A DNA stretch of 51,847 bases from NCBI RefSeq assembly GCF_001618425.1, contig NZ_BDCU01000052.1, positions 1 through 51,847 on the forward strand, given 5' to 3'. The stretch comes from Nocardia fusca NBRC 14340. GTDB lineage: Bacteria; Actinomycetota; Actinomycetes; Mycobacteriales; Mycobacteriaceae. The notes under the pieces were generated by a model. The model did not search any database. It worked only from the letters and a program-made list of their open reading frames with translations, and was not told the origin of the DNA. This document shows, piece by piece, positions 34,524-42,268 of the stretch (positions are counted from its first letter, which is position 1; each line of letters begins with the position of its first letter). The position numbers and the translations under genes were made by a program.

Positions 34524-35387
34524 GTGTCCGGCCGGGCGCAGGACCTCGGCTATGCGGTGGGCTGGCGCCTGGTACGGGCCCTGCCGCACCGCTGGGCGGT
34601 ACGCCTGTTCGACGCGGCCGCCGACCGGATCGCGCGCCGCGACGGCGGTCCGGTCCAGTTGCGGCGCAACCTGGCCCGGGTCCTCGGCGTCGACCCCGCG
34701 CAGGTTCCGTCGGAGCTGGTCCGGGCGAATCTGCGCTCCTACGCCAGGTATTGGCGGGAGGCCTTCCGACTGCCCGCGATGGATCCGTACGCGCTGGCGG
34801 ACACCATCGAATCCTCGGCCACCGGCCTCGACCGGATTCGGGAGGCGTACGCCGCCGGTCGCGGGGTGGTGATCGCCCTGCCGCACAGCGGGAACTGGGA
34901 CCTCGCCGGTGTCTGGCTGGTGCAGCGGGTCGGTACACCGACCGTGGTCGCCGAACGCCTGCGGCCGGAGTCGCTGTTCCGCCGGTTCGTCCGCTTCCGG
35001 GAGGGGCTGGGCTTCGAGATCATCCCGCTCACCGGCGGCAACACACCCCCGTTCCGGCTGCTCACCGACCGGCTGCGCGCGGGTGGTGTGGTCTGCCTGC
35101 TCGGTGAGCGCGATATGTCCGGCCGGGGCGTGCCGGTGACCTTCTTCGATGCGCCGGCGCGGTTACCCGCCGGTCCCGCCCGGCTGGCCATCGATACGGG
35201 CGCCCCGCTGCTGCCCGTGCACTGCTGGTTCACGGCGGACGGATGGGGATTCTCGGTCGGGGATCCGATCGATACCTCCCGCGGGGTCCGGGAGGCCACC
35301 CAGGAGCTGGCCGACCGGTTCGCCGCCGGTATCGCCGCCCATCCCGCGGACTGGCACATGTTGCAGCGGGTCTGGACGGACGGATAA
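34524..35387 (+). CDS. PatA/LpxL-type acyltransferase
   Basis: A 287-residue lysophospholipid acyltransferase-fold enzyme of the LpxL/HtrB family. LPHSGNWD holds the catalytic His121 and Asp126, and LLGERDMSG holds Glu195. The 74-residue spacing of His to Glu equals that of mycobacterial PatA (His126, Glu200), which palmitoylates phosphatidylinositol mannosides. The canonical patA lies by pimA elsewhere in actinobacterial genomes, so this is probably an extra paralogue; the acceptor is unknown. The GTG start lies two bases after the microprotein stop. Confidence 0.82.
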   Translation: MSGRAQDLGYAVGWRLVRALPHRWAVRLFDAAADRIARRDGGPVQLRRNLARVLGVDPAQVPSELVRANLRSYARYWREAFRLPAMDPYALADTIESSATGLDRIREAYAAGRGVVIALPHSGNWDLAGVWLVQRVGTPTVVAERLRPESLFRRFVRFREGLGFEIIPLTGGNTPPFRLLTDRLRAGGVVCLLGERDMSGRGVPVTFFDAPARLPAGPARLAIDTGAPLLPVHCWFTADGWGFSVGDPIDTSRGVREATQELADRFAAGIAAHPADWHMLQRVWTDG

Positions 35388-35740
35388 GGGGGCGCCGCCG
35401 GAGCCGTTCGGCCGGGCGCGGCAGCTGCCCACGTCGGCCGCTCCGGAGCCGGGGGAATAAGCGCCGACTCCTGACAGCTATGCGTGTCCGATCCGACGAT
35501 CGCGACGATCGAGTCGGTCGGCTGACCGCGCGTGTCGTAGTCTCGACAGGTAGAAGCCCGGCTGCGGCGAGTGTGCGGAGAATGACCTGCCGTTCACAGA
35601 TGGACATGCGCTCGAATCTGTCACCCGCACCGGAGGTCTCGGCCCGGCATGATCGGTGCAGTGACGCGGGGCGTGCGCCGACGACGCTGGTCGCAGATTG
35701 GATTTTCGACCGGGAGGCACGCGGCGGGGGCGGATGGGGC
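35388..35740. other. Gap between the acyltransferase and leader B
   Basis: About 350 bp with no supported gene. No clear terminator or repeat was seen by eye. The sequence is typical high-GC intergenic DNA leading into the second leader module. Confidence 0.4.
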
Positions 35741-36002
35741 TACTCTAGTGAGGAACACCGTCGAGCAGCCGATCGGCTGCCGAATCCGACAGGACCTCTT
35801 TCGAACTGTCGCAGTCCCGCTACCTCAGGGCGAGGGGTCGCTCCACTCGGGATTCCGGCGCGGAGTGTCTCCGGGTTCGGATGGGTACCCCCGGAAGGCC
35901 CGGACCGCCGGTCGGCCGGACCACACCACCACGGGACGCGGATCTCGACCCTGCGTGCCGCGACTCTCACCGGCAGCGCACACCGAAGATCGGAGCACGA
36001 AC
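35741..36002 (+). promoter_or_regulatory. Structured leader B (candidate cis-regulatory RNA)
   Basis: This is the second copy of the leader at 34129-34374. It has a TACTCT -10-like box (35741-35746), GTGAGGAA, the GCAGCC/GGCTGC hairpin (35765-35780, here a perfect 16-bp palindrome in DNA), a CACTC/GAGTG stem (35844-35848 with 35863-35867), the CCGGG/CCCGG stem enclosing TTCGG (35871-35903), and the CCGA-AGA-TCGG hairpin before the ATG. A one-base length difference next to the conserved GTG and several loop changes argue against a coding explanation. It is not identified with any known RNA class. Confidence 0.5.
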
Positions 36003-36149
36003 ATGCACGACGACAACCCCGGACTATTCAGTCACGTCCCCGCCGAACCCGAGCCGTACTCGATATCGGCCGATGCTCCGCAACCGGTGTTCCTTACCGC
36101 GGTGCCCGAGCCGGACACCGCCACCCGCCCGGACGCCGGATCCAGGTAG
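36003..36149 (+). CDS. 48-residue microprotein, copy B
   Basis: Paralogue of the microprotein at 34375 with equal length: MHDDNPGLFSHVPAEPEPYS, then ISADAPQPVFLTAVPEPDTA and a RPDAGSR end. The N-terminal 20 residues differ at two positions only; the middle and end vary but keep PVFLTA and the PDAG-R ending. Unlike copy A it is not followed by an acyltransferase; a direct repeat and a truncated SDR follow, so its former downstream gene may have been lost. Function unknown. Confidence 0.62.
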   Translation: MHDDNPGLFSHVPAEPEPYSISADAPQPVFLTAVPEPDTATRPDAGSR

Positions 36150-36194
36150 GCCGGTTCTGGCTGCGGCCCCGAGCATCGCGTTCGCACGGAACGA

Positions 36195-36230
36195 GCAGCA
36201 GACGTGGCTTACGCAGCAGACGTGGCTCAC
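36195..36230. repeat. 18-bp tandem direct repeat at island edge
   Basis: GCAGCAGACGTGGCT[T/C]AC occurs twice in tandem (36195-36212 and 36213-36230; 17 of 18 identical). It lies at the junction between the microprotein module and the leftward SDR-ligase cluster. This could be a scar of integration or replication slippage. Confidence 0.7.
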
Positions 36231-36862
36231 CTCGAGCGAAGTGAGCGAGGTCCGAGCGCCATGCCGCCGTCCACTGGTAGGACGACGCCGGTGATGTAGT
36301 CGGCGGGCGGCGAGGCCAAAAACAGGCAAGCTCCGGCGAGGTCGCGTGGTGTGCCCCACCGGCCGATCGGCACGGCACTGGTGAAGATGTCTCTTGCCTC
36401 CTGGGTTGGGGCGAGACGATCCATACCTTCGGTTCCTTCGACCGCGCCGGGAACCACCGAATTGACCCTGACGCCGCTGGCGCCCCATTCCAGGGCCAGT
36501 ACGCGGGTGAGCATGTCGGCACCCGCCCTGGCCGCGCACACATGAGACTGCATCGCCATAGGCAGGAAGGCCTGGGGTGCAGAGACGTTGATGACCAGCG
36601 CGCCCGGACGACGCAAGAGTGGATATGCACTCCGTAGTACGTGGTAGGTGCCCAGCGGGTCGATGTCGACCACCGAGCGGAACCCATTGAGAGACATGTC
36701 CCTGGCCGCGGCCGGAAAGTTCCCGGCTGCGCCGGACACAAGCACATCGATGTCGCCGAATGCGGCGTGAACGCTGTGTAGTACCGCGTTCGTTGCCTCG
36801 TGGCCTCGTGGCCTCGTGGCCTCGGGGTCACGCACGTCAGCGGCTGCGTGTCCGCGTGGCAT
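36227..36862 (-). pseudogene. 5'-truncated SDR (2,4-dienoyl-CoA reductase-like)
   Basis: The C-terminal two thirds of an SDR related to peroxisomal-type dienoyl-CoA reductases: DIDVLVSGAAGNFPAAA, LEWGASGVRVNSVVPGAVEG, then FLASPPADYITGVVLPVDGG. The N-terminal Rossmann part with the TGxxxGxG cofactor loop is absent; only about 25 codons separate the ligase stop (36938) from conserved SDR sequence. An octamer repeat (36795-36826) adds about eight residues (RPRGHEAT) after DVRDPEAT. The expected Tyr-x3-Lys also reads as a divergent AARAG. Almost certainly not functional as a cofactor-binding enzyme. Confidence 0.75.
36795..36826. repeat. Octanucleotide tandem repeat in the SDR remnant
   Basis: GCCTCGTG is repeated three times followed by a variant GCCTCGGG. 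It lies inside the truncated SDR and explains an 8-residue insertion there. Arrays with units not divisible by three can shift frame by slippage, but the gene is already truncated. Confidence 0.75.
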
Positions 36863-36937
36863 GTCGCCACCTATGGGGCCGACCGTGGGTGCCGCCGATT
36901 GGGGGCAGCGGCAACATCTGCCGCCGTAGTGGACCGG

Positions 36938-38500
36938 TTAGCCCGGGGCGCCTGGTTGTGCTGATTCGTTGCGAAGCGCGGCCTTGTGCACCTTGCCGGA
37001 CGGAGTCAAGGGCAAGTTCGGCCTGATGATGATTTCTTTGGGAACCTTGTAATCCGCGATTTTGTCGGCGCAGAAATGCTCGAGGTCGCCTTCGGCGAGC
37101 TGAGCGTCTGGTGTGAGGACAACGTAGTAGCGGCCGATCTCGCCGAGCACCGGATCGGGTACGCCGATGCCGGCCGCCATGAGGACCTGGGGGTGCTCCG
37201 CCAGTACGTTCTCGACTTCGATCGGGTAGATGTTGTATCCACCTTGGACGAACATGTCCTTGGCCCGGCCGTGCAGGGTGATGAAGCCGTCGTTATCGGT
37301 CCAGGCGATGTCGCCGGTGCGCAGCCAGCCGTCGACACTGATGGCGTCGGCCGTTTCCGCGGGCATGTTGTGGTAGCCCGCCATGACCGAAGGGGTTCGG
37401 ATCAGGAGTTCGCCGGTTTCGCCGACGGCGACTTCGGTCCCGTCTGCATCGGCGATCTTGATCTGCACGGTCGGAAGCGGCCGACCGATCGCGCGCACGG
37501 TCGTTTCTGTGTCGGCGCCCCAGGGGGTCATCACGACTGCACCCGAGGACTCACTGAGCCCGTAGAGGTTCATCACGGTGGCGTTCGGAAAGGAGCTGGT
37601 CAAACGTTCCAGCAAGGCTGGTTCCGCGTTGGCGCCGCCGGTGACCACGAGCCGGACCGCAGCGGTGTCGACGGTGGTGAACCGGGATTGGTTGAGTAGC
37701 AGTGTGTGCATGGTTGGTACTCCGACCCAGATCGTGAGGTCAGTTGTGTGGAACAGGTCGGCGGCGGCTGCGGCCTCGAAGGTCGGCAGCAGCACAGTGC
37801 GGGCGCAGGTGACCAGCGCGGCGAGTACGCAACAGGTGATGCCGCTGACGTGGTTGAGCGGTACGGCGACCGGTAGCGTGTCGCCAGGGCCGAGCCGCAT
37901 ATGCCCCGCTTGCGCGGTAGCGGCCGCGAGCTGGCCGCCATGCGTCAGAACTGCTCCTTTGGGCCGCCCGGTTGTCCCGGACGTATAGATGATCATGACC
38001 GGATCGTCTTCGCGGACCGCATCCTTGGCTTCGGCGAGCAGCACGGTGTCCGCCGGCGTGGACCAAAGCTCATCGAGCAGGTGGTCGCCGCCCGCGCCGA
38101 AGGTCACCACGGCTTCCAGCTGTGGAAGACGATTTCGCAGGCCGGCCAGCATGCCCAGAAAGTCGATGTCCTCGCTGGACGGCACGGTGACCACCACACG
38201 CGTCCCGGAATCGCTGAGGATACGGGCGAACTCGTTTTCCCGGTATCGGACACTGAGCCCGACCACCACCGCGCCGATCTTGGCCGCCCCGAAGTACACA
38301 GCGAGCCAGTCGGGTGTGTTGGGCCCGTTGACGGCGATGCGATCACCTCGCCGGATGCCCAGCCGCAGCAATCCGCCGGCGACCCGGTCCGACCATGCAT
38401 CCATCTCGGCGAACCGGATTTTCCGGTCGTCCACTATCCAGCCCACAGTGTCGGCGGCAGTGGTCGCCGCCCTGTGGAGGACATCGTGAATACGCTCCAC
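36938..38500 (-). CDS. Acyl-CoA synthetase (AMP-forming, FadD-like)
   Basis: A 520-residue ANL-superfamily ligase that activates a carboxylic acid to its CoA thioester via an adenylate. IIYTSGTTGRPKGAVLTHGG is the ATP/AMP signature. NLYGLSESSG, the WLRTGDIAW hinge region and the PLTPSGKVHK C-terminal catalytic Lys are all present. The substrate is unknown; the neighbours (hydrolase, SDR remnant, TetR) suggest a short or medium-chain or cyclic acid pathway. It starts 16 bases after the hydrolase gene. Confidence 0.9.
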   Translation of the reverse strand: MERIHDVLHRAATTAADTVGWIVDDRKIRFAEMDAWSDRVAGGLLRLGIRRGDRIAVNGPNTPDWLAVYFGAAKIGAVVVGLSVRYRENEFARILSDSGTRVVVTVPSSEDIDFLGMLAGLRNRLPQLEAVVTFGAGGDHLLDELWSTPADTVLLAEAKDAVREDDPVMIIYTSGTTGRPKGAVLTHGGQLAAATAQAGHMRLGPGDTLPVAVPLNHVSGITCCVLAALVTCARTVLLPTFEAAAAADLFHTTDLTIWVGVPTMHTLLLNQSRFTTVDTAAVRLVVTGGANAEPALLERLTSSFPNATVMNLYGLSESSGAVVMTPWGADTETTVRAIGRPLPTVQIKIADADGTEVAVGETGELLIRTPSVMAGYHNMPAETADAISVDGWLRTGDIAWTDNDGFITLHGRAKDMFVQGGYNIYPIEVENVLAEHPQVLMAAGIGVPDPVLGEIGRYYVVLTPDAQLAEGDLEHFCADKIADYKVPKEIIIRPNLPLTPSGKVHKAALRNESAQPGAPG

Positions 38501-38516
38501 GGCAGTACTCCTCTCG

Positions 38517-39404
38517 TTACGCGTTCGACGCGAGATGTGTGGTCAGAAAGTCGATCTGATCTGCAACGATCTGCTCGACGGCCGGCGGATGGTAGACCGT
38601 GAAGTGGTCGGCGTCGTAGTGTTTCAGGATGGCCCCTGGTGCGGTGGCGGCCACCCGCCCCGCGATGGCGGGGTCGATCAGATTTTCTTGCTCGCAGGCG
38701 GACACCATCAGTGGGCAGCGCACACGTGGTGCGGAGGACGCGGCGTTGTAGAACAACATGCCCAGTCCCGAGGCCGCCGTGATCCGGTTATCGAAGCGGT
38801 AACCAGGTGGTGTCACCGACTGCCACCCTTCGAGGGCGCCGGGCTGGTTCACGAACGCCAGGTCCCCGGGCTTTCCGACCAATGGGACGTAACGGCGCGG
38901 CCGACCGAGAGCGGCGCGGACCAGGTCGGAAACGATCGGAACCGTGAACCGCAGCAGATGCCGTACCCCCGCTCGTGACACGACGGCACGCCCGCTGAAG
39001 ACCGGACACTGAACCACCGCGGCGCGAAGGTCATCGTGGCGGGCGGCTGCCGCCAGGACGTGGCTGGCGCCGAATGAGGTGCCCCACAGCGCGATCCGGT
39101 GTGCGTCCAATTCCGGGCGGGAGCGGGCGAAGGCCAGGGCGGCGTCGACATCCTCGGCATAACGGCGCTGACTCACCAGCTGGCGCGGCTGGCCACCGGA
39201 TTCTCCGAGGTGGCGGAAGTCGAAGGCCACCACGGCGAGACCCGCTTCGGAGAACCACTTCTCGTACTGGGCGAGCATCATCTCGTGGGTTGCGCCACCG
39301 CCGTGGACGAGCACCACAACCGGATGCGGACCTGGGCCCTCCGGCAGGGTCAACCACGCCGCGCACTGGTCGCGGCCGGAAGTGAAGGTAGTGCGAATGG
39401 TCAT
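38517..39404 (-). CDS. Alpha/beta hydrolase (esterase/thioesterase-like)
   Basis: A 295-residue alpha/beta hydrolase. The oxyanion-hole motif is VLVHGGG, the nucleophile elbow is ALWGTSFGASH (Ser in G-T-S-F-G), and the His region is DADHFTVYHPP. It resembles CocE/NonD-type and polyketide-type hydrolases with a C-terminal cap. It is the first gene of the leftward cluster with the acyl-CoA ligase and is divergent from the TetR gene, across a gap with two repeated operator-like motifs. Confidence 0.85.
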   Translation of the reverse strand: MTIRTTFTSGRDQCAAWLTLPEGPGPHPVVVLVHGGGATHEMMLAQYEKWFSEAGLAVVAFDFRHLGESGGQPRQLVSQRRYAEDVDAALAFARSRPELDAHRIALWGTSFGASHVLAAAARHDDLRAAVVQCPVFSGRAVVSRAGVRHLLRFTVPIVSDLVRAALGRPRRYVPLVGKPGDLAFVNQPGALEGWQSVTPPGYRFDNRITAASGLGMLFYNAASSAPRVRCPLMVSACEQENLIDPAIAGRVAATAPGAILKHYDADHFTVYHPPAVEQIVADQIDFLTTHLASNA

Positions 39405-39419
39405 GACACCTCGATACGG

Positions 39420-39463
39420 GTACGTTGTACGTGAACGAGCTCAGTTAAACACGTACCTTGTAC
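39420..39463. promoter_or_regulatory. Paired TetR operator candidates
   Basis: GTACGTTGTAC (39420-39430) and GTACCTTGTAC (39453-39463) are near-identical GTAC-N3-GTAC palindromes with starts 33 bp apart, about three helix turns. They fill the divergent gap between the hydrolase and tetR genes, the usual place for autoregulation. AAGGAGGAG follows before the tetR ATG. Confidence 0.6.
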
Positions 39464-39479
39464 TTAATCAAGGAGGAGT

Positions 39480-40112
39480 ATGCCCGCGCCCAGAAAATTC
39501 ACGCGTGAGCAGCTGCAGGTTGCCGCACTGGCCTTGGTCGACGACCAAGGCCTGGCCGGCTTGACCATGCGCAGTCTCGCGTCGGTGCTGGGCACCGGTC
39601 CGATGACGATCTACAACTACGTCGATGGACGTGAGGGCCTGGAGCAGCTCGTCACCGAGGCCGTGATGGCCGAAGTACGCTGGGACTCCGCGCCGTCCAT
39701 CGACTGGGACGACGAGGTGCTCGCCGTCGCCGAGGGAATGTGGCGCGCCGTGCGCGCACATCCCCACGCGATCCCACTGATTCTCACCCGGCGCAGCCTC
39801 GACCTGGCGACACTCCGGCCGACCGAAGCCCTATTGCAGGCGCTCGCGCGTAGCGGTAGATCAGGGACTGAATTGCTGGTGGCGTTCCGCGCAGTGTCCG
39901 GCTTCATCACCGGATACGCGCAAGCCGAACTCGTAGGCCCCCTATCTGTGGCGCGCGATGAGGACCTCACGACGATCACCGACCGGATCGCAGCCTTGCC
40001 GTCCGAGCAGTTCCCCAAGCTCATCGAGATCGCGCACGCCGCCGCCTCGAGCGACCCAACAGCCGAATTCCGCTCCGGGGTACGCATAATCCTGACAGGA
40101 CTCAGGGCGTAG
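39480..40112 (+). CDS. TetR-family regulator
   Basis: A 210-residue TetR regulator. The N-terminal helix-turn-helix is LTMRSLASVLGTGPMTIYNY. The C-terminal domain has the TetR_C-like PxxIPLILTRRSL and a long helix with RAVSGFITGYAQ. It probably represses the divergent hydrolase-ligase operon and itself through the paired GTAC-N3-GTAC sites, with an acyl-CoA or related ligand as inducer (inference). A strong GGAGGAG ribosome binding site precedes the ATG. Confidence 0.88.
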   Translation: MPAPRKFTREQLQVAALALVDDQGLAGLTMRSLASVLGTGPMTIYNYVDGREGLEQLVTEAVMAEVRWDSAPSIDWDDEVLAVAEGMWRAVRAHPHAIPLILTRRSLDLATLRPTEALLQALARSGRSGTELLVAFRAVSGFITGYAQAELVGPLSVARDEDLTTITDRIAALPSEQFPKLIEIAHAAASSDPTAEFRSGVRIILTGLRA

Positions 40113-40921
40113 GCATCGCGCCCGCCGAGGTTGCGGCATCCCGGTCCAGGACGAGGTCCACGATCTCGATGCCGTTCTGGCGCCTCCCCTTGCACAGCGA
40201 CCACGCCCCCGGTTTCTCTACCAATCCCTGCCGCTGGATCGTCGAGGGTGCCGCGCTCGAACGCGCACTCACGTCATAACTCAGCACGTGGTTGCCTCGA
40301 TTCAGCTCGGTGGTCTCCGGCGCGACGGGCTCGAGGGCCCGGGGCGGCGGGTTACTCCGCGTCGGAGGAACGGGAGAATCACGAACGACGAAACGCCGTG
40401 GCGCCCGGTTCTGCCGAGCTGACCGAGATCATGGCTCAGGTCGACTTCGCGGGGTGTGCGACTTCTTTCGGGAGCGCGGTGTGCCGCAGGGTCGTTCGCT
40501 CGTGATCGCACCGCCGTTGCTATCACCGGATCGGGCCGCCACCGCCGCGAAACCCGCCTCGCCGAGAGCACTGCGAACCATGCAGCCTGGCAACACGGGA
40601 CCACGAGAGCCGTGAGCGTGCCTGCTGCCATCGTTCAGATCGCCGGGTCCGGACCCCTCGCCTCAACTCGACCCGGCTCACCACTACAGGTGCCTGGACT
40701 CCCTCGAGGTGGCCACCCGAGCGCCCCATCCCGGCCTGGACAGTCAGCTCTTCGCCGGCCGGGGCCCTTGTGGCTACGAGACGAGCGCGGGCCTCCATGT
40801 CTGCGGATAGTCTCCTGCTGCAGGCTATCTTATGAATCGAGGGAAGTCGGTAACCCCGCGCCTGGAGTCCTCTACGATCATGGTCGACAGTGTTCTCGCA
40901 GGACGGTAAGGGCATTCGGAT
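40113..40921. other. Gene-poor stretch before the PF04672-type methyltransferase
   Basis: About 800 bp without a supported gene. On the minus strand at 40102-40287 there is a short open frame with natural composition (GLVEKPGAWSLCKGRRQNGI) that may be the tail of a decayed gene, since in-frame coding-like sequence continues upstream without a start codon. Nothing else was recognised. The low-order codon signal suggests decayed mobile or accessory DNA. Confidence 0.4.
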
Positions 40922-41746
40922 ATGGCTGACGATATCGTAGGTGTGGATCCCTCGAAGCCGAGTATCGCGCGTGTCTACGATTACCTCCTCGGCGGGCAGG
41001 ACCACTACGAAGCCGACCGCAAGATAGGCTCCTACTTCACCCACGACCTGCCCGGCTCGGTCACCATCGCCCACACCAACCGGCAAGCGCTCATCCGCGC
41101 CATCGGCGATATCGCTGACGACGGTATCGGCCAGTTCATCGACATAGGCAGCGGGTTACCGACTGCCGACAATGTCCACCAGGTCGCCCAACGTCACAAT
41201 CCCGACGCGCGCGTGATCTATGTCGACAACGACCCGATCGTCCTCGCGCACGGCCGCGCCCTGCTCGAAACCGACGAGCGCACCGCCGTTGTCCAGGCCG
41301 ACCTGCGCAACCCGGAGCAGATCCTGCAATCCCCGGCCGTGCAACGGCTGATCGATTTCAGCGAACCGATCGGCCTGATATTCAGTGCGATCCTGCACCA
41401 CCTCAACGACGACGAACACCCAGGTGATCTGGTGCGCTGGTGGGTCGATCGGCTGCCTTCGAGCAGTCAGATCTATATCTCTCACTTCCGTTCCGGCAAC
41501 AACGCCGAAACCCGGGTCGCCGAGCAGAAACTCCAGGAGACCTTCGGCCGCGGCCGCTGGCGCACCGATACCGAAATCCTCGCCCTGTTCGGCGACGGCC
41601 TCGAAATACTGTCGCCGGGTCTGGCTTACTGCTCGCAATGGCGACCGCCATCGCCGGCCGAGGGTGTGACCGCGATCGGAGTCGAGTACCGCGACCCGAG
41701 TGTCTGGGAACAACTCATCTCCTGCGCACTGGCCCGCAAACCATAG
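40922..41746 (+). CDS. SAM-dependent methyltransferase, PF04672-type (DUF574)
   Basis: A 274-residue member of the actinobacterial S-adenosyl methyltransferase family of unknown substrate. The N-terminal SIARVYDYLLGGQDHYEADR hallmark is present, followed by FIDIGSGLPTADNVHQVA (motif I), VIYVDNDPIVLAHGR and FSAILHHLND. These genes are numerous in Nocardia and Streptomyces and often lie next to regulators. Start ATG 40922. An integrase remnant abuts the 3' end on the other strand. Confidence 0.88.
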   Translation: MADDIVGVDPSKPSIARVYDYLLGGQDHYEADRKIGSYFTHDLPGSVTIAHTNRQALIRAIGDIADDGIGQFIDIGSGLPTADNVHQVAQRHNPDARVIYVDNDPIVLAHGRALLETDERTAVVQADLRNPEQILQSPAVQRLIDFSEPIGLIFSAILHHLNDDEHPGDLVRWWVDRLPSSSQIYISHFRSGNNAETRVAEQKLQETFGRGRWRTDTEILALFGDGLEILSPGLAYCSQWRPPSPAEGVTAIGVEYRDPSVWEQLISCALARKP

Positions 41747-42024
41747 TTCGGTGAGTCGCTCCAGGAGCTGGTCGAGGGCGGCCTGGCCGTCGTCGACGGC
41801 AGCGCGTTCGTCGTCGGTGAGGGGGATGCGCGCGAGCATCTTCTGCAGGTTCTCCTTCGCCTCCAGCAGCTGGCCCTTGCTGGAGTTCTTGGGGGTGTAG
41901 AAGTCGCAGCGTGCGCAGCCCATGCGGTGCGGGCATTGTTCGAAGAAGGTGTAGGTGCAGTAGCCGTGGCCGAGGTCGTAGTGCTGCCAGGGCTCGGTGT
42001 GTCGTGCTGCCGTCGGGCGCAACC
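41747..42024 (-). pseudogene. C-terminal remnant of a tyrosine integrase
   Basis: The sequence ARHTEPWQHYDLGHGYCTYT, then FFEQCPHRMGCARCDFYTPK and NSSKGQLLEAKENLQKML, is the cysteine-containing tail found in some actinobacterial tyrosine recombinases. The catalytic Arg/His/Tyr core upstream is missing, and the tail runs into the methyltransferase 3' end. Further right (about 42055-42239) coding-like fragments in two frames (DTGVLHTDARGNNLPAIERL; GEVLEIARIPHEKWPGEFRR) suggest more decayed mobile or accessory DNA up to the permease gene. Confidence 0.6.
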
Positions 42025-42268
42025 GACTCGCAGCCGGACGATCGGCCGGGTCCGGCACGCGGCGATCGATACCGGCGTTCTGCACACCGACGCCCGCGGC
42101 AACAATTTGCCCGCGATCGAGCGACTGCGCCCGCTCGCCCGCGCCGGGCAGCAACGGATGGTCGACGATCGGCGAGGTACTCGAGATCGCCCGTATTCCG
42201 CACGAGAAGTGGCCGGGCGAGTTCCGCCGCGAGGGGTGAAGCGAGCGGGTATTGCCGAGGCGGTCCGG

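Noticed and set aside
34129..36002. SAM, cobalamin, c-di-AMP or other known riboswitch identity for the two leaders
   Set aside because: None of the consensus cores that I remember for these classes is present; listed as unknown structured leaders instead.
40102..40287. Minus-strand 61-codon frame as a small gene
   Set aside because: Composition is natural, but coding-like sequence runs on upstream without a start, there is no ribosome binding site and no family is recognised. It is more likely a remnant and was noted in the gap entry only.
41156..42154. Single 332-codon minus-strand gene
   Set aside because: Only the part from about 41747 to 42024 resembles a protein family (integrase tail); the rest is antisense to the methyltransferase.
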